This document shows positions 42,279-53,168 of a stretch of 64,000 nucleotides of DNA, piece by piece. Where the stretch lies: NCBI RefSeq assembly GCF_022669055.1, contig NZ_JAJMLW010000001.1, positions 744,001 through 808,000 on the forward strand. The letters run 5' to 3'. Made by a program: the position numbers and the translations under genes. Position 1 is the first letter of the stretch. Every line of letters begins with the position of its first letter. This DNA comes from Adlercreutzia faecimuris (GTDB lineage Bacteria > Actinomycetota > Coriobacteriia > Coriobacteriales > Eggerthellaceae). The notes under the pieces were generated by a model. It saw only the letters and a list, made by a program, of their open reading frames with translations, was not told the origin of the DNA and searched no databases.

Positions 42279-42499
42279 GTGGACAAAAAACGGCGATCTC
42301 GCGGGTTTTCGCGGCTTCTGATATGGAGCTAGAAACGCCCTGATTTGAAGACGAGCGTCTGACCAGGCGTTTTGTCGACATATGTGAAGAGACCTGGGGC
42401 ACTGGCTGCCGAGGGAACGGCGAGATCGCCGGTTTTTGTCCACTCAGATGTGAGATCGCCTGTTTTTGTCCCGGAACGTGGACAAAAACAGGCGATCTC
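42279..42499. repeat. Cluster of four GGACAAAAAcaGGCGATCTCG copies forming two palindromes
   Basis: Copies lie at 42279-42302 (+), 42419-42443 (-), 42451-42472 (-) and 42479-42502 (+). The first two are inverted ends of a 165-bp element with a smaller internal stem around CGCCCTG/CCAGGCG. The last two form a compact hairpin: 42452-42471 and 42480-42499 pair perfectly over 20 bases with an eight-base loop. The cluster is between convergent genes and could double as a terminator. Confidence 0.8.
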
Positions 42500-42506
42500 G
42501 CCGTTT

Positions 42507-42625
42507 GGGGTAGGGTGGGGAAAGGGAAGGGAGGAAGGAAGGAGAGGAGGGAGAGGGGGGAAGGAGAGATAGGGGAAGAGGAAGAGGAAGAGGGGAGAAA
42601 GAAGGTGGGGGAGAGGGGGAAGAGA
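42507..42625. repeat. Polypurine tract
   Basis: Nearly all of about 119 bases on the plus strand are A or G, with only a few T interruptions; runs of G and GGAAG/GAGGAA units dominate. Such strand asymmetry can form H-DNA or G-quadruplexes. It falls in the 3' region of the leftward four-TM gene. Confidence 0.7.
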
Positions 42626-42628
42626 CGC

Positions 42629-42659
42629 GGGAGGGGGCGCCCGCCGGACGCCCCCTCCC
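42629..42659 (-). terminator. Terminator of the four-TM protein gene
   Basis: GGGAGGGGGCG (42629-42639) pairs perfectly with CGCCCCCTCCC (42649-42659); the minus strand then continues into a pyrimidine-rich run. It lies 24 bases beyond the stop of the leftward gene. Confidence 0.6.
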
Positions 42660-42682
42660 TGCATGGCGTATGTCGCGCGGCG

Positions 42683-43669
42683 CTAGGCCTTGGGCTGCTC
42701 GCCCTCGGGCGCCTCGGCCGGGGCGTCCTCGATGACGACGACCTCCACGGTGCCGGCCTGGGCCTCGGCGGCGTCGGCCGCCAGGTGCGCCACGTCGGCG
42801 GCCTCGGCGGATACGGCGCCGGCCTGGTACTCGGCCGCGGCGCGGGCGGCCTCGCCGGCCTCGGCGGCGTTCACGGCAGCGGCGGCCTGCGCGGCCCCGT
42901 CAGCCGGCGCGGCGGCCTGCGCGGCCCCGGCCGACGCGACGGGCGCGGCAGCGTAGGCGACCGGCTGGGCCGCCGTCGCGGCGGGCGCGCCGTAGCCCTG
43001 CTGGTAGGCCGCCTGGCAGGCCTGGACCTGCGGGTCGAGCGGCGCGGCCGCGGGCGTAGCCGCCGTGGGCGCCGGGGGAACCGCGCCGTAGGCGGGCGCG
43101 GCGGGCTGGCCCCACGCGGGGGCCGCGGGCGGCACCGGCTGGCCGTAGCCCGGCGCGGGGGCGGCGTAGCCGTAGCCGGCCTCGGGCCAGGCCGGGGCGT
43201 TCTTGTCCTTGTTGGCGAACACGGCTGCGATGACCAGCAGCACGCAGGTGACCAGGCGCCCGCCCAGGAAGGCGGCCACCGCGCCGCCGATGCCCCAGCC
43301 GAACACGCCGCCCAGCTTGGAGCGGTCGGCGGCGCCGCGGATGGCCAGGATGCCGGCGATAAGCGACACGACGGCCGTGACGAGCTCCCAGCCCAGGGCG
43401 ACGTAGCCGATGCCCATGGTGAGGCCCATGAGGCCCATCACGTCCGAGCTGCTCAGGTCGCCGTAATAGCCGGAGCCGTGGTGGCCGCGGCCGTAGTCGT
43501 ACTCGAGGCCCTGCTGGATGAGGTCGGGGCCGTAGGCGTTCCAGGCCGCCTGGCCCACGGCCATGAAGATGAAGCCGATGATGGTTCCCAAGATGGCCAG
43601 CGCCGATATCACCACGACGGCTATGCCGAGGTAGCGGATGGCCTTCTCGTGTTGGTTGATGGTCTGCAT
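42683..43669 (-). CDS. Four-TM membrane protein with Ala/Pro-rich cytoplasmic tail
   Basis: 328 residues. Residues ~1-155 hold about four hydrophobic segments (YLGIAVVVISALAILGTIIGFIF, MGIGYVALGWELVTAVVSLIAGILAI and others). The rest is a low-complexity tail first rich in Gly/Tyr/Pro/Ala (EAGYGYAAPAPGYGQP) and then almost pure Ala with acidic residues. Similar architectures occur in actinobacterial proteins of unknown function. GAAAGGAACGCC precedes the ATG. A perfect 16-bp palindrome overlaps its probable promoter. No function can be assigned. Confidence 0.65.
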   Translation of the reverse strand: MQTINQHEKAIRYLGIAVVVISALAILGTIIGFIFMAVGQAAWNAYGPDLIQQGLEYDYGRGHHGSGYYGDLSSSDVMGLMGLTMGIGYVALGWELVTAVVSLIAGILAIRGAADRSKLGGVFGWGIGGAVAAFLGGRLVTCVLLVIAAVFANKDKNAPAWPEAGYGYAAPAPGYGQPVPPAAPAWGQPAAPAYGAVPPAPTAATPAAAPLDPQVQACQAAYQQGYGAPAATAAQPVAYAAAPVASAGAAQAAAPADGAAQAAAAVNAAEAGEAARAAAEYQAGAVSAEAADVAHLAADAAEAQAGTVEVVVIEDAPAEAPEGEQPKA

Positions 43670-43697
43670 GGCGTTCCTTTCGATCGGTGCCGCGGAT

Positions 43698-43713
43698 CGT
43701 CCAGTATACTGGA
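43698..43713. promoter_or_regulatory. Perfect 16-bp palindrome over a -10-like box
   Basis: GTCCAGTATACTGGAC is its own reverse complement and contains TATACT on both strands. It lies 29 bases upstream of the leftward four-TM gene and 124 upstream of the alcohol dehydrogenase. It shares the AGTATACT core with the antitoxin operator at 13213-13224, but the flanks differ. Confidence 0.6.
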
Positions 43714-43836
43714 CGTCGCGGGGGCCGCCTCCCTCTGCGGGGAAGGCGTAAGCGCAAGTTTACCTGAGTTGCCGCCGGCGCCCGCCGGTCTTCATCCTTT
43801 CTTAAAGTCCGTCGTCATCCCGAGGAGGAGCGCTTC

Positions 43837-45009
43837 ATGGAGAACTTCGACTTCGTCTCGCCCACCGAGTTCGTCTTCGGCCGCGGGGCCGAGGAGCAGG
43901 TGGGCGCCAAGCTGGCCGAGCGCGGCGCCCGACGCGTGCTCGTGCACTTCGGCGGCGCCAGCGCGCGGGAAAGCGGGCTCATCGACCGCGTGGCCGCGAG
44001 CCTGGACGCGGCCGGCATCGAGCACCTGGAGCTGGGCGGCGTGCGCCCCAACCCCGAGATCACGCTCGTGCGCGAGGCCGTGGCCCTGTGCAAGGAGGCC
44101 GAGGTGGACTGGGTGCTGGCCGTGGGCGGCGGGTCGGTGATCGACTCGGCCAAGGCCGTGGCCAACGGCGCCTGCATCGACGGTGACGTGTGGGAGCTGT
44201 TCGAGACGAAGCGCCCCAACCCGGACGTCCTGCCCATCGCCGTGGTGCTCACCATCCCCGCCGCGGGCAGCGAGGCGTCGAAGAACGCCGTGGTGTCTAA
44301 CGACGAGCTGGGCCGCAAGACCGGCTACGGCAGCGACGCCCAGCGTCCCAAGCTTGCCTTCATGAACCCGGAGCTCACCTTCACCCTGCCGCCCTTCCAG
44401 ACGGCCGCGGGGCTCACCGACATGTTCGCGCACCTGCTCGAGCGCTTCTTCGACGACTACGGCCCGGTGCCCGTGACCGACAATCTCAACCTGTCGCTCA
44501 TGCGCACCATCCGCGCCGAGGCGCCGCGCGTGCTGGTGGAGCCCGACAACTACGACGCCCGCGCCAACGTCATGTGGGCGGGCATGCTCTGCCACCAGGG
44601 GCTGGCCGGCCTCGGCCGCCACGAGGACTGGGCCACCCACGCGCTGGAGCACGAGCTGTCGGCCCTCGACCCGTCCATCACCCACGGGGCCGGGCTGGCC
44701 GTCATGTTCCCCGCGTGGATGGAGTACGTCTGCGAGGAGAACCCGGCGCGCTTCGCCCACTACGGCCGCGAGGTGTTCGGCCTGGCGCCCACCGGCGACG
44801 TGCTGGCCGACGCGCTGTCGGCCGTCGACGAGACGCGCGCGTTCTTCGCGTCGCTCGGCATGCCCACGACGCTCGCCGAGCTGGGCGTGGCCGAGGACGA
44901 CATCGAGCGGATGCTGCCCACCCTGCGCGCCAACAAGGGCGACGCCTTCGGCAGCCTGCGCCGCCTCACCCTGGAAGACGCCGCCGCCATCTACCGCCTG
45001 GCCCTCTAG
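43837..45009 (+). CDS. Iron-containing alcohol dehydrogenase (BdhA/YqhD-like)
   Basis: 390 residues. The N-terminal nucleotide domain has FGRGAEEQVG, VLVHFGGASARESGLIDRV and VGGGSVIDSAKAVA (the GGGS-x2-D-x2-K signature). Metal ligands appear in AAGLTDMFAHLLE, DWATHALEHELSA and SITHGAGLAV. Enzymes of this group reduce aldehydes or butanal with NAD(P)H in the cytosol. CGAGGAGGAGCGC precedes the ATG. It is a single gene divergent from the four-TM protein. Confidence 0.9.
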   Translation: MENFDFVSPTEFVFGRGAEEQVGAKLAERGARRVLVHFGGASARESGLIDRVAASLDAAGIEHLELGGVRPNPEITLVREAVALCKEAEVDWVLAVGGGSVIDSAKAVANGACIDGDVWELFETKRPNPDVLPIAVVLTIPAAGSEASKNAVVSNDELGRKTGYGSDAQRPKLAFMNPELTFTLPPFQTAAGLTDMFAHLLERFFDDYGPVPVTDNLNLSLMRTIRAEAPRVLVEPDNYDARANVMWAGMLCHQGLAGLGRHEDWATHALEHELSALDPSITHGAGLAVMFPAWMEYVCEENPARFAHYGREVFGLAPTGDVLADALSAVDETRAFFASLGMPTTLAELGVAEDDIERMLPTLRANKGDAFGSLRRLTLEDAAAIYRLAL

Positions 45010-45092
45010 CGCGCAGCGCCCGGGCGCTGAGAACGCGCGCCGCCCCCCCCAGGGGAAGCGGGAAGGCGGCGCGGGGAGGCGGGTCGCGGCGT

Positions 45093-45118
45093 GCGGGCGC
45101 GGCGCGGGTCGCGCCCGC
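45093..45118. terminator. GC-rich hairpin between convergent genes
   Basis: GCGGGCGCG (45093-45101) pairs with CGCGCCCGC (45110-45118) around eight bases, between the dehydrogenase and the leftward small membrane protein. No T-run; function inferred from position. Confidence 0.4.
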
Positions 45119-45154
45119 ACGCGGGCCGCGCGGGCGCGACGGGCGCTACGCCCG

Positions 45155-45523
45155 CTACTTGTCGCCGACGATGGAGTTAACGATGGCGCTCACGATGGAG
45201 ATGACGATGGAGGCCACGAAGGCGCTGCCGAAGCTGGCGATCCAGAAGCCCACGCCGAACAGGCCGTTGGCCAGCCACGCGGCCAGGTACAGCATGAGCG
45301 TGTTGACCACCAGGTAGAAGATGCCCAGGGTGAGCACCGATATGGGCAGCGACAGCACCTGCAGGATGGGCTTGACGGACATGTTCACCAGCGCCAGGAT
45401 GAGCGCGAACAGGGCGATGCCGATCCAGGCGGAGTCGCCCCCGATGATCTCGATGCCGGGCACGAGCCACACGGCGGCGGCCACGGCGATGGCGGTTACG
45501 AGCCAGCGGGCGAAGAAGCTCAT
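45155..45523 (-). CDS. Small four-TM membrane protein (phage holin family IV-like)
   Basis: 122 residues made almost entirely of four hydrophobic segments: RWLVTAIAVAAAVWLVPGI, AWIGIALFALILALVNMSVKPILQVLSLPIS, TLGIFYLVVNTLMLYLAAWL and SAFVASIVISIVSAIVN. The NxSVKPILxxLSLPIxxLTLGxFxLxxN pattern is that of the widespread 'mycobacterial four-TM phage holin' family. Despite the name these are common chromosomal proteins of unknown role. GGAAAGGAACCGCC precedes the ATG. There are no phage genes nearby. Confidence 0.8.
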   Translation of the reverse strand: MSFFARWLVTAIAVAAAVWLVPGIEIIGGDSAWIGIALFALILALVNMSVKPILQVLSLPISVLTLGIFYLVVNTLMLYLAAWLANGLFGVGFWIASFGSAFVASIVISIVSAIVNSIVGDK

Positions 45524-45728
45524 GGCGGTTCCTTTCCGGTTGCGGTGGGGGGCGGCGGGGGAGCGCCGGTCCCGTTCTCTCAGGGGTCACCTTAGCAAAG
45601 GGAAAGTACAGCAAAAAGCTGGGTTTTCAACGGTCAGCGAGCCGTTACGCGTCCCGTCGCCGTGGTAAAGCGGTGGACGGCCGGCGCGCCGCCGACCCGG
45701 GGCGGGCAGATGTGCCAGAATAGGCGCC

Positions 45729-47192
45729 ATGAAGAAACAGGGCGGCGCCGGCAGGGGCGCGGACAAGCAGGGAAAACGGAAGAACGCGGCGCGGCGGGCA
45801 GATGCGCGGCCCGGCGGCGGGAAGGCGCGGCAGCCGGGCGGGCAGCCCGGCGGGAAGGCGCGCGCCAAGGCGGGGAAGCCGGCGGCGCGCGATGCCGCCC
45901 GTGACGCGCGCGGGCCCCGGCCGCACGCGGCGGCGCAGGGCGCGGCGGCCCGCGGCGCACGGGTGTGCCCGGTGTCGGATCGGTGCGGTGGCTGCACGGC
46001 CGTCGAGGTGCCCTACGCCGACCAGCTGGCCGCCAAGGACGCCCGCATGGCCGAGCTCTTCGCCGGCGTGGCGCCTGCCGGCGCGCTGCGCCCCATCATC
46101 GGCATGGCCGACCCGACCCACTACCGCAACAAGGTCATCTCTCCCTACGCCCCGGCCCGCGGCCGCGGCGCCCGGCAGGCCGCCCGCGCCGCGCGCTCCG
46201 ACAAGTCCGCGCACGGCCCCGCCATCCTCACCGGCATGTACGAGCGCGGCACCCACCGCCTCATCCCCACCGCGTCGTGCCTGATCGAGAACGAGCAGGC
46301 CAAGGCCGTCACCCTCGCCGTCCGCGACATCATGGAGCGCCACGGCATGGAGCCCTACGACGAGGACGCCGGCACCGGCCTTGTCCGCCACGCCGTCGTG
46401 CGCGTGGGCCACCAGAGCGGCGAGGTGCTCGTCACCATCGTCACCAACGGCGACGAGCTGCCCGCGTCCAAGGCGTTCTGCCGCGAGCTGGTGCGCCGCT
46501 GCCCCTTCGTCACCACGGTGGTCCAGAACGTGAACACGCGCCAGACCAACGTCATCCTGGGCGACGAGGAGCGCGTGCTCTACGGCCCCGGCTTCATCCT
46601 GGACACCCTGTGCGGGCTGAGCTTCCGCATCTCGTCGCAGTCGTTCTACCAGGTGAGCGCCGGGCAGACCGAGGTGCTCTACGACGAGGCCATCCGGCTG
46701 GCGGGGCTGGACGGCACCCAGCACGTCATCGACGCCTACTGCGGCACCGGCACCATCGGCCTGGTGGCCGCCGCCCGCGGCGCCGCCGGCGTGACGGGGG
46801 TGGACGTGGTGGAGTCGGCCATCCGCGACGCGCGGGCCAACGCCGCCCACAACGGCATCGGCAACGCCCAGTTCATGGCCGCGGACGCCGCCGTGTTCAT
46901 GCGCGCCCTGGCCGCCCGCCGCGCCGACGAGGCCGACCCGGCCCCGCTCGTGGTGATGATGGACCCGCCCCGGTCGGGCGCGAGCCCCGAGTTCCTGGAC
47001 GCGCTGGCCGCCCTGGCACCCGAGCGCGTCGTGTACATATCGTGCGACCCGGCCACCCAGGCGCGCGACATCCGCCATCTGGCCCGCGCCGGCTACGAGG
47101 TGTCCGTCGTCCAGCCCGTCGACATGTTCCCCCACACCGACCACATCGAGTCCATCGCCCTGCTCGCCCGTTCCGAAGGAGCCCGCCCGTGA
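45729..47192 (+). CDS. RlmD/TrmA-family 23S rRNA (uracil-C5)-methyltransferase with basic N-terminal tail
   Basis: 487 residues. The first ~78 are Lys/Arg/Ala/Gly-rich low complexity in place of a TRAM domain. Next comes the [4Fe-4S] cysteine cluster CPVSDRCGGC. The SAM-binding motif is HVIDAYCGTGTIGLVAA, the catalytic region is MMDPPRSGASPE, and YISCDPATQARD contains the nucleophilic cysteine. It methylates a uracil in rRNA or tRNA; which site is not fixed. The ribosome-binding site is weak. It begins a four-gene run with GNAT, tilS and maf, joined by 4-base and 1-base overlaps. Confidence 0.85.
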   Translation: MKKQGGAGRGADKQGKRKNAARRADARPGGGKARQPGGQPGGKARAKAGKPAARDAARDARGPRPHAAAQGAAARGARVCPVSDRCGGCTAVEVPYADQLAAKDARMAELFAGVAPAGALRPIIGMADPTHYRNKVISPYAPARGRGARQAARAARSDKSAHGPAILTGMYERGTHRLIPTASCLIENEQAKAVTLAVRDIMERHGMEPYDEDAGTGLVRHAVVRVGHQSGEVLVTIVTNGDELPASKAFCRELVRRCPFVTTVVQNVNTRQTNVILGDEERVLYGPGFILDTLCGLSFRISSQSFYQVSAGQTEVLYDEAIRLAGLDGTQHVIDAYCGTGTIGLVAAARGAAGVTGVDVVESAIRDARANAAHNGIGNAQFMAADAAVFMRALAARRADEADPAPLVVMMDPPRSGASPEFLDALAALAPERVVYISCDPATQARDIRHLARAGYEVSVVQPVDMFPHTDHIESIALLARSEGARP

Positions 47193-47770
47193 GTCTCGCC
47201 GCTCCCGACCCCGCCGCGCCGGCCCGCGCCGACGCCAGCCCTGCCGCGTCCCTCGCGGCGCTGCCTATCCTGCTGCGCCCCGGTCGCCCCGACGACGTGC
47301 CGGCGCTGCTCGACATCTACAACGGCCAGATCGTGAGCAGCGTATCGCCGCTGCACCTGGAGCCGCGCACGCTGGAGATGTGGGAGCAGTGGTTCGCCGA
47401 CCACCAGTCCGACGTGCATCCCCTGGTGGTCGCCGAGGCCGGCGGCCGCGTGGCGGGCTACGCGTGCCTGTCGGCCTTCCGCCCGCCCGCCGCCTACCTC
47501 TGCACGGCCGAGCTGTCCGTCTACGTGCACCGCGACGCCCGCGGCCGCGGCGTGGCCACCCTGCTCATGGAGGCGATCCTGGGCAAGGCGCGCGCGTGCG
47601 GGCGCATTCACTCCATCGTCTCGCACATCACGGGCGACAACGAGCCGAGCCGCGGGCTGCACCGCAAGATGGGCTTCGAGCTGTGCGGCACCCTGCGCGA
47701 GGCCGGCCTCAAGTTCGGCCGCTACCACGACGTGCACGTCTACCAGCTGATGCTGGGGGAGGACGCGTGA
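47189..47770 (+). CDS. GNAT-family N-acetyltransferase (phosphinothricin acetyltransferase-like)
   Basis: 193 residues. After ~28 low-complexity residues, the domain has ILLRPGRPDDVPALLDIYNGQIVSS, the acetyl-CoA loop VHRDARGRGVATLLMEAIL, and SHITGDNEPSRGLHRKMGFELCGTLREAGLKFGRYHDVHVYQLML. The last stretch is strikingly like Pat/Bar and YncA enzymes that acetylate small amino compounds such as phosphinothricin or methionine sulfoximine. The GTG overlaps the previous stop as GTGA and follows GAAGGAG. The native substrate is unknown. Confidence 0.85.
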   Translation: MSLAAPDPAAPARADASPAASLAALPILLRPGRPDDVPALLDIYNGQIVSSVSPLHLEPRTLEMWEQWFADHQSDVHPLVVAEAGGRVAGYACLSAFRPPAAYLCTAELSVYVHRDARGRGVATLLMEAILGKARACGRIHSIVSHITGDNEPSRGLHRKMGFELCGTLREAGLKFGRYHDVHVYQLMLGEDA

Positions 47771-49167
47771 TGGGCGCCGGGCAGCGCACGGCGGCGCCCG
47801 CGCCCCGCGCCGCCGCGGGCGCGCCGGCCACGCCGGCCGCCGACGCGGCCCTGGCACGCGCCCGGGCGACCCTGGCCGAGCACGCGCTTGCGGCCCCCGA
47901 CGGCGCGGCCCTGCTCATGGTGTCGGGCGGGTCGGACTCCACGGCGCTCGCGTACCTGGCGCACCGCCTGCGCGAGGAGGGCGACCTTAGCGCCGTGGCG
48001 ATGCTCCATGTGAACCACCAGCTGCGCGGCGCCGATGCCGACGACGACGCCCGCTTCGTCTCCCAGCTAGCCGAGCTGCTGGAATTCCCCCTGTTCCTGT
48101 GCGAGGTCGACGTGGCGGGCGAGGCCGCGCGCACCGGCGGCAACGTCGAGGCCGTCGCGCGCCACGAGCGCTACCTGGCCGCCAACGAGGCCCTGCGCTC
48201 GATGTGCCTGCACGAGGCGGTGCCGCTGGCGGCGGGGCGCATCCTCACGGCGCACACGGCCGACGACCGCATCGAGAGCTTCTACATGCGCTCGATCGTG
48301 GGCACGGGCCCGGGCGGGTTCCGCGCCATGCGCTACCGCAACGGGCCGGTCGTGCGGCCGCTCCTGGACCTCACCCGCGACGACCTGCGCGCCCTCATCG
48401 CCGAGCGCGCCGACGCGGGCCTGCCCGTCGCGCGCGACGAGGCGGGGGCCCTCTGGCGCGAGGACGCCACCAACGCGCACACCGACCGCTTCCGCGCCTA
48501 CGTGCGCCACGAGGTGGTGCCGCGCGCGCGGGAGTGGAACCCGGCGCTGCCCGAGGTGCTCACGCGCACGATGAACCTCATCGCCGACGAGGACGACATG
48601 CTCGACGGGATGGCTGACGACCTGGTCGCGCGCGCCGTCGCGTGGCTCGGCGCGGAGGGCGCGCGCGACGGGGCGGAGGGCGCGGAGGGCACCACAGGGG
48701 GTGCTGCCGGCGCGCCCGGCGACGTGCCCGGCACCCACGCGCCTGCTGGTGCGCCTGGCGCCGGCGCCGCCGACCCCACCGACGCGCCCGGCGCCCCTGG
48801 CCCCGTGTCCGGCGACGCCCCCGCGTCCGGCGCCGCCGCCACGCCCGGCGATGCCGACCCCGCGGCGGGCTTCCTGCTCGAGCCCGCCTTCGCCGAGGCG
48901 CCCGTGCCCCTGCGCCGCCGCGCCGTGCGCACGCTGCTCGGGCGGGTGCTCGGGCCCGACGCCCGCGTCGAGGCGGCCAGCGTCGAGGCGGTGCTCGCCG
49001 GGTTCGCGCCCGCCGCCGACCCCGCGCCGGGCGCCCCCGCCGCGCCCGACCGCCCGCGTGGCGGATATGTGGCCAACATCCAGGGCGACCTGGCCGTCAG
49101 CGCCAACCGCCACGGCGTGCGCGTGGAGCCCATGGCCGCCTTCCGCGCCCGCCGCAAGAAGAACTGA
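47770..49167 (+). CDS. tilS: tRNA(Ile)-lysidine synthetase
   Basis: 465 residues. The PP-loop VSGGSDSTALAYLAHRL (residues ~55-71), HVNHQLRGADADDDARFV and TAHTADDRIESFYMRSIVGTGPGGFRAM mark TilS. It converts cytidine 34 of tRNA-Ile(CAU) to lysidine, an essential decoding step. Residues ~295-365 are an inserted Ala/Gly/Pro/Asp-rich stretch, and the C-terminal part is short and atypical. The ATG shares one base with the GNAT stop, with GGAGGA before it. The order tilS-hpt-ftsH-folP downstream is a widely conserved cluster. Confidence 0.92.
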   Translation: MGAGQRTAAPAPRAAAGAPATPAADAALARARATLAEHALAAPDGAALLMVSGGSDSTALAYLAHRLREEGDLSAVAMLHVNHQLRGADADDDARFVSQLAELLEFPLFLCEVDVAGEAARTGGNVEAVARHERYLAANEALRSMCLHEAVPLAAGRILTAHTADDRIESFYMRSIVGTGPGGFRAMRYRNGPVVRPLLDLTRDDLRALIAERADAGLPVARDEAGALWREDATNAHTDRFRAYVRHEVVPRAREWNPALPEVLTRTMNLIADEDDMLDGMADDLVARAVAWLGAEGARDGAEGAEGTTGGAAGAPGDVPGTHAPAGAPGAGAADPTDAPGAPGPVSGDAPASGAAATPGDADPAAGFLLEPAFAEAPVPLRRRAVRTLLGRVLGPDARVEAASVEAVLAGFAPAADPAPGAPAAPDRPRGGYVANIQGDLAVSANRHGVRVEPMAAFRARRKKN

Positions 49168-49179
49168 GAGGAACCTCCC

Positions 49180-49863
49180 ATGACCGATCACGCCGCAGCC
49201 GCCCCTACCGCCGACGCCCCGCAGGACGCCCCCGCGATGCCGCCCTTCCAGGTGGTGCTCGCCAGCGGCAGCCCGCGTCGCCGCGAGCTGCTCGAGCAGG
49301 CCGGCGTCGCCTTCACCGTGCGCACGCCCGCCACGCCCGTGGACGAGACGCTCGAGCCCGACCTGGCCGCCAACCCCGAGGAGGCCGCCAAGAAGCTGGC
49401 CGAGCGCAAGGCCGGCGCCGTGGTGCAGGAGGTGCTCGCCGAGGACTTCACCGGCATGCTCATCGTCATCGGCGCCGACACCATGGTGGTGAAGGACGGC
49501 GTCATCTTCGGCAAGCCCCGCAGCCTGTCGGACGGCAAGCACATGCTGCGCGCGCTGTCCGGCGCCACCCACGAGGTCGTCACCGGCGTATCGGTGTGGA
49601 TGATCGCGGCGCCGACGGCCGACGACGTCTCGCTGGGCTTCCGCACCTTCGCCGACGTGAGCCGCGTCACGTTCCGCGAGCTCACGGACGCCGAGATCGA
49701 CGACTACCTGCGCAAGGGCGAGTCGTTCGACAAGGCCGGCGCCTACGCCATCCAGGGCGAGGGGGCCGCGCTCGTCGAGCGCCTCGACGGCGCGCTCGAC
49801 ACCGTCATCGGCCTGCCTGCCGAGCGCCTCGTCCGCGAGTTCCCCGACCTCATCCCCGCCTAG
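49180..49863 (+). CDS. maf: Maf-like nucleotide pyrophosphatase
   Basis: 227 residues with a ~20-residue low-complexity start. VVLASGSPRRRELLEQAG, VIGADTMVVKDGVIFGKPRS and FDKAGAYAIQGEGA are the conserved Maf motifs. Maf proteins hydrolyse non-canonical or pyrimidine nucleoside triphosphates, linking nucleotide quality to cell division. GAGAGGAACC precedes the ATG; it follows tilS by 12 bases in the same operon. Confidence 0.9.
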   Translation: MTDHAAAAPTADAPQDAPAMPPFQVVLASGSPRRRELLEQAGVAFTVRTPATPVDETLEPDLAANPEEAAKKLAERKAGAVVQEVLAEDFTGMLIVIGADTMVVKDGVIFGKPRSLSDGKHMLRALSGATHEVVTGVSVWMIAAPTADDVSLGFRTFADVSRVTFRELTDAEIDDYLRKGESFDKAGAYAIQGEGAALVERLDGALDTVIGLPAERLVREFPDLIPA

Positions 49864-50141
49864 CCGCGCGCCGCGGAGGCGCCCGTCCCCGCCACGTGCG
49901 GCGCCTCCCCCGGTCGCCCCGCCACGCGCGGCGCTTCCGCCCGCTCGCCGCGCCGCCGGCTCGCGCGGGAGCGGAATGTGGGCACTTGCGGGAGGGTGGC
50001 CGGAATGCCTCGCCTCCCATCGGGGCAATGGTACACTTCCCCTTTGAATATCAGATCAATGACGGAACTGGTCACTTTCCTGAGTCTGGGCCTGTGATCG
50101 CCTATATTCGTCTAAGCCAACGATGACATCGGGAAGGTGGC

Positions 50142-50705
50142 ATGCAGGCTATGCACGACATGAACGAAGACGTATCGCGCGTTATCTTCTCCGAGCAGGA
50201 GCTGGCCGACCGCGTCGCCGAGATGGGCGCGGCCATCACCCGCGACTACGCCCCCGTCGCCGACGAGGGCATCGTGATGGTGTCGGTGCTGCGCGGCGCC
50301 GCCATCTTCATGGCCGATCTGGCGCGCGCCATCGAGCTGCCCATCGAGATGGACTACATGGCCGTCTCGTCCTACGGCAACGGCGCCAAGAGCTCCGGGG
50401 TCGTGCGCATCCTGAAGGACCTGTCGTCCGAGATCACGGGCCGGCACGTCATCATCGCCGAGGACATCCTCGACTCGGGGCTCACGCTCCAGTACCTCAT
50501 GAAGAACCTGCAGTCGCGCAAGCCCGCCTCGCTCGAGGTGGCCACGCTGCTGCGCAAGAAGACTCGGGCCCAGGCAGATATCCGCTGCCGCTACACGGGC
50601 TTCGAGTGCCCGGACGAGTTCATCGTCGGCTACGGGCTCGACTACGCCGAGCGCTACCGCAACCTGCCCTACATCGGCGTGCTCAAGCCCGAGCTCTACC
50701 AGTAA
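50142..50705 (+). CDS. hpt: Hypoxanthine phosphoribosyltransferase
   Basis: 187 residues. MVSVLRGAAIFMADLARAI and the PRPP-binding VIIAEDILDSGLTLQYLMKNL are the defining elements. It salvages hypoxanthine and guanine to IMP and GMP. The first ATG follows GGGAAGGTGG; internal ATGs at 50151 and 50160 are possible. A TATATT hexamer near 50103 could be its -10 box. ftsH follows 9 bases later. Confidence 0.92.
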   Translation: MQAMHDMNEDVSRVIFSEQELADRVAEMGAAITRDYAPVADEGIVMVSVLRGAAIFMADLARAIELPIEMDYMAVSSYGNGAKSSGVVRILKDLSSEITGRHVIIAEDILDSGLTLQYLMKNLQSRKPASLEVATLLRKKTRAQADIRCRYTGFECPDEFIVGYGLDYAERYRNLPYIGVLKPELYQ

Positions 50706-50714
50706 AGGAAACCC

Positions 50715-53087
<2,373 letters not shown>

Positions 53088-53120
53088 CGCCGCCTGTGGC
53101 ATACTACGCGAGGAACTTGG

Positions 53121-53147
53121 AGGGGCGCGCCCTGAGGGCGCGCCCCT
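53121..53147 (+). terminator. ftsH terminator
   Basis: AGGGGCGCGCCC (53121-53132) pairs perfectly with GGGCGCGCCCCT (53136-53147) over a three-base loop; CTCGTTT follows. Confidence 0.75.
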
Positions 53148-53168
53148 CTCGTTTGGCACGCGGACGGC

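Noticed and set aside
45155-45523. Prophage remnant suggested by the holin-like name
   Set aside because: This small four-TM family is common on bacterial chromosomes and no phage structural, integrase or lysis genes are nearby.
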